DNA from: Bacillota bacterium
Lineage (GTDB): Bacteria; Bacillota; Clostridia; Oscillospirales; Acutalibacteraceae
Length of the DNA stretch: 11,168 bases
Assembly (NCBI GenBank): GCA_023417635.1
Contig: JAEZFF010000051.1
Coordinates: 1-11,168, forward strand
Reading direction: 5' to 3'
Made by a program: the position numbers and the translations under genes. The notes beneath the pieces were generated by a model. It made no database searches. It was not told the DNA's origin and saw nothing but the letters and a program-made list of their open reading frames with translations. Of the stretch, positions 1 to 6,723 are shown piece by piece. Positions within the stretch are counted from its first letter, which is position 1; each line of letters starts with the position of its first letter.

Positions 1-554
1 GAAATAATCGCCGCGCTCTTCGTCATGGCAGAGCACAGTGCGCACGCCGCAAGCCTTTCGCCTTGGTAAACGCCCGCTGTAAGCGCCGCGCCGTGCCGTG
101 TGCGAAAGGAAAGGTCCATATAAAACGGCTCGAATTCCGGCACGGGGAAGCTTGCGCTCTCTGCCTGCTGCAGCACACCGTATACCTCACGCGGGCTTGG
201 ATTCATCCTTACATCCGCGTTGGTCTCCGCGCTGGCGCCTCCCATATGCAGCACCATAATTTCACCGCGCTGTGAAACCGGAAACCCAAGGTGCTCCGCC
301 GTTTCCGCTGTCCCGGAAAGCTCGTGCAGGTCAAGAGTACGCAGAAATGTGGCCAATTCGTCCACATCCGTTTGCTGCCCTTCGCACAACACTGCCTGGT
401 TGTCTATCTTTGCAATTACGGTTCCGCCATCTTGAACCCAAAACTGCTCAATATGTTCATTTAAACCGTACGCTTCGGCTGCCGAAAGGATTTTGCACCC
501 GAACGGCGAATCTTCCGGAACATCCGGAAGACCTTCTGTTAATAATTTCAGCAT
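1..554 (-). CDS. GNAT-family N-acetyltransferase, C-terminus outside window (partial)
   Basis: An open frame runs from ATG at 554 down to the window edge with no stop, giving 184 visible residues. The first part (MLKLLTEGLPDV...) is a poorly conserved N-terminal region. From about residue 148 the sequence FYMDLSFRTRHGAALTAG, followed by GERLAACALC and SAMTKSAAII, resembles the beta-strands that precede the acetyl-CoA binding loop of GNAT proteins common in Clostridia. The loop itself (R/QxxGxG/A) would lie beyond position 1, so the family call rests on the pre-loop part only. The start is 13 nt after the stop of the M42 gene, whose last codons supply a GAGGAG ribosome site, so it is the last visible gene of the murD operon. 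The substrate is unknown. I infer a cytoplasmic acyltransferase. Confidence 0.65.
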   Translation of the reverse strand, partial: MLKLLTEGLPDVPEDSPFGCKILSAAEAYGLNEHIEQFWVQDGGTVIAKIDNQAVLCEGQQTDVDELATFLRTLDLHELSGTAETAEHLGFPVSQRGEIMVLHMGGASAETNADVRMNPSPREVYGVLQQAESASFPVPEFEPFYMDLSFRTRHGAALTAGVYQGERLAACALCSAMTKSAAII

Positions 555-567
555 AAAATTACTCGTT

Positions 568-1590
568 CTACTCCTCTTCCATCATCGCCGTAAGCTCTGT
601 TATCAGCCTTGGCACGGCAAAAAAATCCTCCTGCGAAATCACGCTTACTGCCGAATGCAGGTATCGGCACGGCAGAGAAACCGCCACGGTGCGCACGCCG
701 CCGCGCATGGTATGAATAACGCCTGCGTCGCCGCCGCCTGCAACAGCCTGCTTTGCCTGGCACTTTACGCCTGCTTTTTCCGCTGCGCGGAATGCCATGG
801 CATAATACGCGCGGTCATAAACCGTGCGGCGGTCCATAAAAGGAATGACCGGGCCTTCGCCAAGGCGGCAAGTCTGTTTTTCTTTTTCCACGCCCGGAAT
901 ATCTGCCGCCGCAGCAGCGTCGACCACTATAGCCGCATCCGGGTCTACAAGGTAAGCCGCTGTTTTCGCGCCGTTTAGGCCAATTTCCGCCTGTACGGTA
1001 AAAGCAAATGCTGCGTCGTATTCCAAGCGGTGCTTCATCACGTCAATCAAGGCGGCGCATCCGGCACGGTCGTCAAGCGCGCGGCCCTTTACGGTGCCGT
1101 TTGAAGCATCAAAGAGCGAATCCAGCGTGACCTCGTCCCCCGGTTTGACCACCTTTTCGGCCTCGCTGCGCGAAAGGGCGCCAATGTCGATATACAGCTC
1201 CTTCAACGGGATGCTCCTGTCCATTTCGCTCTTGTTTGTCAAGTGAATCGGCTTCAGTCCAATCACACCAGGAACGTTTTTTCCCACTGTGACGGATTTC
1301 CCCGGCAGCACACGTCGGTCAAATTCTCCTACGGTGCTGAAGTTCAGCAGGCCGTCATCCGTAATATGCGTCACAATTAAGCCGGCTTCATCCATGTGCG
1401 CGTCAAGCATCAGTTTTTTCCGCGGGCGCTTTTCGCCCTTTTGAAAAACAATTAAATCCCCAAGCGGAGTAATTTCAATTTTATCGGCAAGCGGGCGGAT
1501 TTCATTTAAAATAATCTCCCGGACGCAGTCTTCCCTTCCGGAAATTCCCCTCGCCCCGCTCAATTTCTTCAGCAGTTCCAGGTCAGCCAT
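568..1590 (-). CDS. M42-family metallopeptidase paralog lacking the catalytic general-base Glu
   Basis: 340 residues, the usual length for M42 (TET-type) aminopeptidases, which are cytoplasmic di-zinc or cobalt enzymes forming dodecamers. Visible metal-site elements are DAHMDE (His65, Asp67), GRALDDRAG (Asp173 as bridging ligand), Glu202, Asp224 in VVDAAAAADIPG, and His312 in PCRYLHS. The normal QEEvGlrGA motif reads QAEIGLNGA: Ala201 (codon GCG, 988-990) stands where the general-base Glu belongs, although the metal-ligand Glu202 is kept. GGGDAG (285-290) replaces the usual GGxDxG loop with only minor change. It may therefore be inactive, weakly active or structural, perhaps as a partner subunit of the neighbouring paralog (inference). 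Its ATG overlaps the upstream stop by one base (TAATG), and GGAGGCGG inside the upstream gene is its ribosome site. Confidence 0.9.
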   Translation of the reverse strand: MADLELLKKLSGARGISGREDCVREIILNEIRPLADKIEITPLGDLIVFQKGEKRPRKKLMLDAHMDEAGLIVTHITDDGLLNFSTVGEFDRRVLPGKSVTVGKNVPGVIGLKPIHLTNKSEMDRSIPLKELYIDIGALSRSEAEKVVKPGDEVTLDSLFDASNGTVKGRALDDRAGCAALIDVMKHRLEYDAAFAFTVQAEIGLNGAKTAAYLVDPDAAIVVDAAAAADIPGVEKEKQTCRLGEGPVIPFMDRRTVYDRAYYAMAFRAAEKAGVKCQAKQAVAGGGDAGVIHTMRGGVRTVAVSLPCRYLHSAVSVISQEDFFAVPRLITELTAMMEEE

Positions 1591-2609
1591 TATTCCGCCT
1601 CCGCTATGTATTTCGCAATCAGCTGCGCGGTATTTTCTATGTCCTGCAGGTCAACGACTTCCGCCGGCGTGTGCATATTCCGTTCCGGTATGGAAAGGAG
1701 CGCCGTTTTCACACCGCCTTTTGTTACGGCAACCGCGTCGCTGTTGGTGCCGGTATCTCCGCCCATGATGTCCCTGTGGTAGGGCATCCCGGCCTTTTCC
1801 GCCAAGGCCACGAATTTTTCACTCATACTGCGGTTCAGAATCGGTGCAAAACCAATCATCGGCCCGCCGCCCAGCTTTCCGCTTTCCTGCGGCCGGACTC
1901 CCGGCTGAGTGGCAAAGCCCACGTCAACCACAATGGCCTGCGTCGGGCTTGCAAGGTATGCACCCGTTACAGCGCCCTGCCCGCCGACTTCCTCGCGCGT
2001 GCTGCAAAGGAATGTGACATGGCACTTCAGATTTTTCTCTGAAAGGAGCTGTGCGCAGCGCACAAGCGCTGCCACACTGGAGCGGTCGTCAAGCGCCGGT
2101 GCGGAAATGCGCCCGCCCAGCAGCTCTTTCGGCTCGGCACAGAATACAGCACGGTCGCCCGGCTGCACCAGCTCTTTCACGGTCTGACAGGGGCAGCCGA
2201 CGTCAACCGTCATTTTAGAGATAGCAGGCACTTTCTCTTCCCGGACATCCGGAAATTGAGGCGGCGTACAGCACACAACGCCGGTCAGCTTTTGCTTTCC
2301 ATACACCGCCATAGCCGTGCCGGGCATAACGCGGCGGTCCATCCCGCCGCAGCGGTCAACACGCAGAAAACCGTTCTTTTCAATGCCGGTGACAATCAAG
2401 CCAATCTGGTCAAGATGTGCGTCCACAAGGATGTGCGTTTCCGCGTCAGAGTTGCCCATCTCGGCAGTCAAATTGCCAAGAACATCCGTACCCGTTTCGG
2501 CGTAGGGGGCAAATTCTTTTTCCGCCGCCCTGCGCGCACCCGTTTCGTCGCCGGGGGTTCCTTCCGCCCGGCAAAGGCGGAAGACAATCTCTTTCAATTC
2601 TTGATTCAT
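1590..2609 (-). CDS. M42-family metallopeptidase (glutamyl aminopeptidase/cellulase M type)
   Basis: 339 residues with a complete M42 active site. DAHLDQ carries His65 and Asp67, ALDDR carries the bridging Asp174, STREEVGGQGA carries the general base Glu206 and metal ligand Glu207, VVDVG carries Asp229, and IPERNMHTPAE carries His313. GGDTGTNSD (283-291) is the substrate-side loop. The family trims N-terminal residues from short peptides in the cytoplasm as self-compartmentalising dodecamers; the exact specificity cannot be read from sequence. It starts 2 nt after the murD stop with only a weak ribosome site, which suggests coupling to murD translation. It ends in a 1-nt overlap with a second M42 gene. 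The older label 'cellulase M' for this family is not a statement about cellulose degradation here. Confidence 0.93.
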   Translation of the reverse strand: MNQELKEIVFRLCRAEGTPGDETGARRAAEKEFAPYAETGTDVLGNLTAEMGNSDAETHILVDAHLDQIGLIVTGIEKNGFLRVDRCGGMDRRVMPGTAMAVYGKQKLTGVVCCTPPQFPDVREEKVPAISKMTVDVGCPCQTVKELVQPGDRAVFCAEPKELLGGRISAPALDDRSSVAALVRCAQLLSEKNLKCHVTFLCSTREEVGGQGAVTGAYLASPTQAIVVDVGFATQPGVRPQESGKLGGGPMIGFAPILNRSMSEKFVALAEKAGMPYHRDIMGGDTGTNSDAVAVTKGGVKTALLSIPERNMHTPAEVVDLQDIENTAQLIAKYIAEAE

Positions 2610-2611
2610 CT

Positions 2612-4000
2612 TTATTTCAGTCCGTTCACAATCTCGCGGAAGCGTTCGCCGCGGGTTTCAAAATTCGGGAACATATCAAAGCTGGCGCAGGCCGGGGAAA
2701 GCGAAACAATATCGCCGTTGACCGCGTTTTCGCGGCAGAGGCCGACTGCTTCTTCCAGCGTTTTCGCATGCAGAATCGTGGGGTTCCCATCCCGGTACCC
2801 AGACGCGGCTTTCACCGCCGCCTCAATCTTCGGCGCGGTTGCACCAATCAGCACCAGAGTCTTAACCCTATTGACAATCGCCGGGCCAAGGGGGTCGAAC
2901 GGGATTTTTTTGTCGTAGCCGCCGGCTATCAGCAGAATCTTCCGGTCAAAAAGGGAAAGCGCTCCGTTAATGGTGCGGCTCGGCGTTGTGCCAATGGAGT
3001 CGTTATAATAAGAAACGCCGTCCAGTTCGCGCACAAACTCGTTGCGGTGCTCCACACCGGGGAAAGTCCGCGCTACATCCTGCACTTCACTGGCCCCTGC
3101 AAGGCCCCACACCGCGCAGATGGCGGCAAGGTAGTTTTCAATGTTATGCAGGCCCGGCACTTTAATGCTGGAGACGTTCATGACGCGAATTTCCTTCCCC
3201 GGAAGAGTGAGAAAAATTTCGCCCTCTTCGTTCATCCAAGCGCCTTGTTTCACCGGGTGTTTGCGGCTGAAGAAGAGCGTTTCCCCGCGTGTATCCTCGG
3301 CGAAGGAAGCGGTAACGGCATTGTCTGCATTCAGCACGGCGCGCCCAAAAGCATTCTGGTGCAGGATGATGTTTTTCTTTGCGTCAATGTACTCCTGCAT
3401 ATCGCGGTGAATATCCAGGTGGTTTGGAGAAAGGTTCGTCACAACGGCGATATCCGGGCTTCTGCGCATGGAAATAAGCTGGAAGCTGGAAAGTTCCGCC
3501 GTCACAATGTCATCCGGGCCAATTTCAGAAAGACGCGGCAAAAGCGGCGTACCGATGTTCCCGCCGACGTGAACCTTTTTTCCGGCGGCTTGCAGAATTT
3601 TAGAGATAATCGTCGTTGTTGTCGTTTTTCCGTCACTGCCGGTCACGGCTACAATGCGGCACGGGCAAAGATCGAAAAAGACTTCCATTTCGGAAGTGAC
3701 GGCCGCGCCCCGCGCGCGTGCTTCCTCAAGCTGCGGCAGGAAAAACGGCATGCCGGGCGTACGGAAAATAACGTCTTCGTTCAGGCTTTCAAGGTAGTCT
3801 TCGCCAAGGACCAGCCTGACACCCAGTTTTCGCAGTTCTTCCGCTGTGCTGCCAAGGCGCTCCTCAGTGCGCCTGTCGCGCCCCGTAACCTGCAGGCCGT
3901 GCTGCGCAAAAAGCTTTGCAAGCGGCAGGTTGCTGCCGCCAAGGCCGCAGAACGCAACAGTTTTGCCCTGCATGGCATGGTAAAATCTCTCAGCTGTCAT
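2612..4000 (-). CDS. murD: UDP-N-acetylmuramoyl-L-alanine--D-glutamate ligase (MurD)
   Basis: 462 residues from the chosen ATG, close to the normal MurD length. MurD adds D-glutamate to UDP-MurNAc-L-Ala using ATP in cytoplasmic peptidoglycan precursor synthesis. An N-terminal nucleotide-binding domain has GLGGSN (about 19-24). The Mur ATP loop is VTGSDGKTTT (119-128). Further signatures are NIG (148-150), ELSSFQL (169-175), NLSPNHLDIH (189-198), GLHNIENYLAA (283-293), FPGVEHRNE (313-321), NDSIGTTP (333-340), GGYDKK (360-365) and LSPACASFDMF (434-444), followed by FETRGERF. An in-frame TTG at 4048 would add 16 residues, but it has no spaced ribosome site. The ATG at 4000 has AGAAAGGA about 10 nt upstream. 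It is the first gene of the operon with two M42 peptidases and a GNAT, away from any visible division/cell-wall cluster. Confidence 0.96.
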   Translation of the reverse strand: MTAERFYHAMQGKTVAFCGLGGSNLPLAKLFAQHGLQVTGRDRRTEERLGSTAEELRKLGVRLVLGEDYLESLNEDVIFRTPGMPFFLPQLEEARARGAAVTSEMEVFFDLCPCRIVAVTGSDGKTTTTTIISKILQAAGKKVHVGGNIGTPLLPRLSEIGPDDIVTAELSSFQLISMRRSPDIAVVTNLSPNHLDIHRDMQEYIDAKKNIILHQNAFGRAVLNADNAVTASFAEDTRGETLFFSRKHPVKQGAWMNEEGEIFLTLPGKEIRVMNVSSIKVPGLHNIENYLAAICAVWGLAGASEVQDVARTFPGVEHRNEFVRELDGVSYYNDSIGTTPSRTINGALSLFDRKILLIAGGYDKKIPFDPLGPAIVNRVKTLVLIGATAPKIEAAVKAASGYRDGNPTILHAKTLEEAVGLCRENAVNGDIVSLSPACASFDMFPNFETRGERFREIVNGLK

Positions 4001-4056
4001 GGAAAACAATTCCTTTCTGAAAAGAATACTTAATATCTTTCCCGCCAATCCTTTCT

Positions 4057-4085
4057 ATTATACGTTTGCGGGGCAAAAATAGCAA
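4057..4085 (-). promoter_or_regulatory. Sigma-A type promoter of the murD operon
   Basis: On the minus strand TTGCTA (4080-4085) is followed after exactly 17 bp by a perfect TATAAT (4057-4062). Transcription should start near 4050, giving a leader of about 50 nt before the murD ATG. It lies between the terminator of the EAL gene and murD, as expected for an independent operon. Confidence 0.75.
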
Positions 4086-4130
4086 GGCAGAAGGTGCGGC
4101 GGCATACCTTTCCGGAGAAAACAAAAGGGC

Positions 4131-4156
4131 AAAAAAAATCCCGGCCGAAGCCGGGA
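4131..4156 (-). terminator. Rho-independent terminator after the EAL gene
   Basis: Read on the minus strand, a 7-bp GC-rich stem (TCCCGGC / GCCGGGA) closes on a TTCG tetraloop with flanking C and G, the very stable C(UUCG)G type, and is followed by eight T. It lies 27 nt past the stop of the EAL gene and just upstream of the murD promoter, insulating the two units. Confidence 0.93.
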
Positions 4157-4182
4157 ATCTGTATTTTTCTGTCTTTGAACCT

Positions 4183-5061
4183 TCACCCCATACGGCGGCC
4201 AAAGTAGTCGCTTACACGGCTGGAAGGCATTGGCTGTGCATAGCGGAAGCCCTGTATTTTGTCACACCCGCATTGGCGCACAAAATCATCATGCGCCTTC
4301 GTTTCCACGCCTTCCGCTGTAACGCCAAGGTTAATGGACTGAAACACTTTGGTCAGCTGGCGGATTACGGTGCTGCACTTTTTGTTCTGCACGGAATCCC
4401 AAATGAGGCTTTTGTCAATTTTGACCACGTCAAACGGCATATCAATTACATGAGAAATATTGGAGTATCCGGTTCCAAAGTCGTCCAGCGCAAACTGTAT
4501 TCCCGCTTCGCTCATAGTACGGATTTTGTCACCGATCTGCTGGTAGTCTTTTACCAGGGTGCTTTCGGTTACTTCCAGCAAAATGCGGTTGGGCGAAATC
4601 TCGTTCCGGTGGATAATGTTCAGCAAACGCGCGTCGACATTGTCCTGCATCAGCTGCACAACGGAAAGGTTGACCGAGATGGAGTCAATGTCGGAGCCGC
4701 ATTTCAGCATGGTATGAATATAATGCGAAACCCTGTCCAGCACCATGCATCCAATCTCGTTAATCAAGCCGTCCTGTTCCGCAATGGGGATAAACACATC
4801 CGGCGGCACAAAATTGCCATTTTGGTCACGCAGACGCAGCAGCGCTTCCGCTTCCGTAAAATTGCCGTCATCAACATTCAGCAGCGGCTGGTAATAAATC
4901 AGGAATTTGTCATCTTTCAATGCGTGGTAAATCAGGTTCTCAATTTCGCACCTCTGCTGGAAACTTTCGTTGCCAAGCGGCAGAACGAGCGGGCCGGTAT
5001 CTCCTTTTGACGCCAACTGGGCTTGGCTGCCTTCTTCAGGGGCAAACGCCACTTGGGGCAT
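4183..5061 (-). CDS. Stand-alone EAL-domain cyclic-di-GMP phosphodiesterase
   Basis: 292 residues from the chosen start. After about 35 unconserved residues a single EAL domain fills the rest; no GGDEF, PAS or membrane segment is visible, so it is probably cytoplasmic. EAL enzymes hydrolyse c-di-GMP to linear pGpG. The catalytic set appears intact: EALLRL (Glu72 of EAL), NLS (Asn131), LEVTES (Glu163), DDFGTGYS (Asp193, Asp194), VKIDKS (Lys214), AEGVET (Glu250) and QGF (Gln270). An upstream in-frame ATG at 5082 is rejected because GGAGGTG lies 5 nt before the ATG at 5061. It is divergent from ypeB and ends in its own terminator, so it is probably monocistronic. Which process it controls (motility, adhesion, sporulation) is not shown by the sequence. 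Confidence 0.92.
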   Translation of the reverse strand: MPQVAFAPEEGSQAQLASKGDTGPLVLPLGNESFQQRCEIENLIYHALKDDKFLIYYQPLLNVDDGNFTEAEALLRLRDQNGNFVPPDVFIPIAEQDGLINEIGCMVLDRVSHYIHTMLKCGSDIDSISVNLSVVQLMQDNVDARLLNIIHRNEISPNRILLEVTESTLVKDYQQIGDKIRTMSEAGIQFALDDFGTGYSNISHVIDMPFDVVKIDKSLIWDSVQNKKCSTVIRQLTKVFQSINLGVTAEGVETKAHDDFVRQCGCDKIQGFRYAQPMPSSRVSDYFGRRMG

Positions 5062-5066
5062 AAGAA

Positions 5067-5073
5067 CACCTCC
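5067..5073 (-). promoter_or_regulatory. Ribosome binding site deciding the EAL start
   Basis: GGAGGTG on the minus strand, 5 nt before ATG at 5061. It lies inside the longer open frame starting at 5082, so it argues for the shorter protein. Confidence 0.85.
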
Positions 5074-5185
5074 ATGCTGCATTTATAATGTTCAGCGTGC
5101 ATCCCTGCCTGCTGAAAGAAACAAAAAATGAATTTGTATAGAATAATATGTTGCCTAAAAGTGAAAGCCATATTCTGTTAAAATT

Positions 5186-5214
5186 GTATGCTATGCATAA
5201 TGTTTATCATATAA
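5186..5214 (+). promoter_or_regulatory. Candidate forespore (sigma-G/F-like) promoter upstream of ypeB
   Basis: GTATG (5186-5190), 17 bp, then CATATAA (5208-5214) resembles the sigma-G pattern (GnATR, about 17-18 bp, CATnnTA) with one mismatch in the -10. In Bacillus, ypeB is expressed in the forespore under sigma-G. The site is about 160 bp upstream in AT-rich DNA, so chance is a real possibility. Confidence 0.3.
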
Positions 5215-5220
5215 TACCAC

Positions 5221-5238
5221 ATACTTTGCCAAAAGTAT
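5221..5238. repeat. Inverted repeat ATACTTT-GCCA-AAAGTAT
   Basis: Perfect 7-bp arms with a 4-bp centre, located in the middle of the divergent region and overlapping the candidate -35 of ypeB. The shape fits a dimeric regulator site, but the DNA is AT-rich and no regulator is encoded nearby. Confidence 0.4.
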
Positions 5239-5254
5239 AGAGTCTGCTTACAAA
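5226..5254 (+). promoter_or_regulatory. Candidate sigma-A promoter upstream of ypeB
   Basis: TTGCCA (5226-5231), 17-bp spacer, TACAAA (5249-5254): five and four matches to consensus. The -35 overlaps an inverted repeat. It is an alternative or addition to the sigma-G-like site, and weak on its own. Confidence 0.3.
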
Positions 5255-5360
5255 AATATTTCCTTCTCGCCATACTTTTTTCGCGAAGCCACAGGATGTA
5301 TTTTACGCAGCACAACTTTTTCTTAGCGTATATTCCCGCTGTGCGCAGAAAAAATAAAAT

Positions 5361-5366
5361 GAGGTG
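5361..5366 (+). promoter_or_regulatory. Ribosome binding site of ypeB
   Basis: GAGGTG lies 6 nt before ATG at 5373. The same bases contain an in-frame GTG at 5364, which is rejected as a start because it is part of the ribosome site itself. Confidence 0.8.
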
Positions 5367-5372
5367 AAAAAA

Positions 5373-6650
5373 ATGACGAGGAAAAAAGGCTTTACCATTG
5401 CCATCGTGATTGTTGCCATCATCCTGGGAGGAACGGCAATCTACGGGTTTGCACGCGCAGCCGAATACCAGCGCGACCTGCAGTACGGTTACCGCCGTGC
5501 GCTGAATGACCTGGGCGACCATGTGGGCAACATCGAAACAGCGCTCGACAAATCCGTTTACGCCAACACAGTATCGGAACAAAGCCGCATCGCAGCGGGC
5601 CTCATGCGCGAATCAGGCATGGCGAAGTCATCGCTGGCCGTGCTGCCCGTGGGCGACAGTTCATTAGATAACATCAGCAAGTTTATAACACAGGTCGGCG
5701 ATTTTTCCGCTTCTATGGAACGAAGCATTTCTTCGGGGCAAAAAATAACGCCGGACGAGTTTAAAACCATTCAAAGCCTTAAAAACTATTCCCAGAAACT
5801 TAACCACGGCATGCGAACCGTCGACATTGACTTCAGCGGCACCAAAACTTTTCGCGACGCCATGAAAGAAACCGCGCAGGATTTCAGCAATTTCCCGTCG
5901 CTGATTTACGACGGCCCTTTTTCCGACAGCGTCATGAACCGCAAGCCGCAGCTTTTGCAGGGAAAGGCCGCAGTCCTGCAGGGGAATGCCCAGAATATTG
6001 CCGCCGATTTTTTGAATCTCCAGCAAAGCAAACTGACCCATACACAGGACACCGCCGGAACCCTTCCGACCTACAATTTTACCGCAAACAGCGGAGCCAT
6101 CAGCATATCCGTTACCAAAGCGGGCGGCTTTGTTTCTGAAATGTCAAACGAGCGCAGTATCGGCGAAGAAATGCTCTCCTATTCGGATTGCTCCGCGAAA
6201 GCGCGCGCATTTCTTGACTCCCACGGCATCCGAAATATGAAGGAAAGTTACTATATTATGCAGGATGGCATCTGCCTCATCAATTTTGCCTATGAAACGA
6301 ACGGCATTCTCTGCTACCCGGACCTTGTAAAAGTCGGCATTGCACTCGACAACGGTGAAGTTGTGCGCTATGAGCCAATGGGCTTTCTGATGAATCACCG
6401 GGAACGCAGTGACCTGACGGCTAAACTTACGGCGCAGCAGGCACAGAAAAGTGTAAGTTCCAACCTGACAGTGAGCCGTTCCCGCCTTGCACTGATTCCA
6501 ATCGCAGGGAACGGAGAAAAGCTGACTTACGAATTCCTGTGCTCCGGCAAAAACAAGGAGCGTGTGCTTGTCTATATCAATGCTTCCACCGGGTATGAGG
6601 AAAACATTCTGATTCTGCAGCAGACCGACCGCGGCATCCTCACGAAATAG
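5373..6650 (+). CDS. ypeB: Germination protein YpeB
   Basis: 425 residues, within the YpeB range. A short basic N-terminus (MTRKKG) precedes one hydrophobic segment (about 7-26), acting as a signal anchor that would place the rest outside the forespore inner membrane. The helical N-terminal domain ends with FPSLIYDGPFSD (about 174-185), a clear YpeB signature. Two C-terminal PepSY-like repeats follow, including ILCYPDLVKVGIALDNGEVV (312-331) and GFLMNHRER (337-345). In Bacillus, YpeB is needed for stable incorporation of the cortex-lytic enzyme SleB in spores, and SleB degrades cortex during germination. No sleB is present on either side here, unlike the usual sleB-ypeB pair. The downstream S9 gene follows after 73 bp with its own candidate promoter. 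The gene implies that the organism makes spores. Confidence 0.93.
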   Translation: MTRKKGFTIAIVIVAIILGGTAIYGFARAAEYQRDLQYGYRRALNDLGDHVGNIETALDKSVYANTVSEQSRIAAGLMRESGMAKSSLAVLPVGDSSLDNISKFITQVGDFSASMERSISSGQKITPDEFKTIQSLKNYSQKLNHGMRTVDIDFSGTKTFRDAMKETAQDFSNFPSLIYDGPFSDSVMNRKPQLLQGKAAVLQGNAQNIAADFLNLQQSKLTHTQDTAGTLPTYNFTANSGAISISVTKAGGFVSEMSNERSIGEEMLSYSDCSAKARAFLDSHGIRNMKESYYIMQDGICLINFAYETNGILCYPDLVKVGIALDNGEVVRYEPMGFLMNHRERSDLTAKLTAQQAQKSVSSNLTVSRSRLALIPIAGNGEKLTYEFLCSGKNKERVLVYINASTGYEENILILQQTDRGILTK

Positions 6651-6669
6651 CAGGCGGCACCTTGCTTTC

Positions 6670-6700
6670 TTGTACTCTGTGCGCTATACTTTATGGCAAC
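6670..6700 (+). promoter_or_regulatory. Candidate promoter of the S9 peptidase gene
   Basis: TATACT (6695-6700) is a good -10, 24 bp before the S9 start codon. The best -35 is TTGTAC (6670-6675), at a long 19-bp spacing. The leader would be only about 15-20 nt but still contains the AGAAGGTG ribosome site. Co-transcription with ypeB is not excluded. Confidence 0.38.
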
Positions 6701-6723
6701 AGATTGTAAGAGAAGGTGCTTTC

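Larger units (their letters stand above)
5062..5372. other. Divergent EAL/ypeB intergenic region
   Basis: About 310 bp without a convincing gene. It holds the EAL ribosome site, the palindrome TATGCATA (5192-5199), an inverted repeat (5221-5238), two copies of CATACTTT (5220-5227 and 5271-5278), the palindrome TTCGCGAA (5280-5287), candidate promoters for ypeB, and the ypeB ribosome site. No consensus promoter for the EAL gene was found; AT-rich hexamers such as TATTAT and TATACA occur upstream of it, but without a good -35. No c-di-GMP riboswitch core was recognised. Confidence 0.6.

Noticed and set aside
2417..4033. 538-codon open frame on the plus strand
   Set aside because: It lies opposite murD and the start of the first M42 gene. 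The encoded sequence has no recognisable domain and odd composition (rich in Arg, His, Phe), and it has no ribosome site. The minus-strand genes have clear motifs.
4001..4048. Upstream in-frame TTG start of murD
   Set aside because: The extra 16 residues have no MurD counterpart, and the nearest ribosome-like site is only about 1 nt from the TTG, whereas AGAAAGGA serves the ATG at 4000.
4066..5010. 314-codon plus-strand frame
   Set aside because: Antisense to the EAL gene with its complete motif set; it also crosses the terminator and the murD promoter.
5062..5372. Possible c-di-GMP riboswitch in front of the EAL gene or ypeB
   Set aside because: None of the conserved GEMM-type core sequences could be recognised on either strand.
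5178..5582. 134-codon minus-strand frame over the ypeB start
   Set aside because: Opposite the conserved N-terminus of YpeB, with no ribosome site or recognisable domain.
6649..6670. Imperfect hairpin after ypeB (AGCAGG / CCTTGCT)
   Set aside because: Short bulged stem followed by TTCTTG rather than a T-run; too weak to call a terminator.
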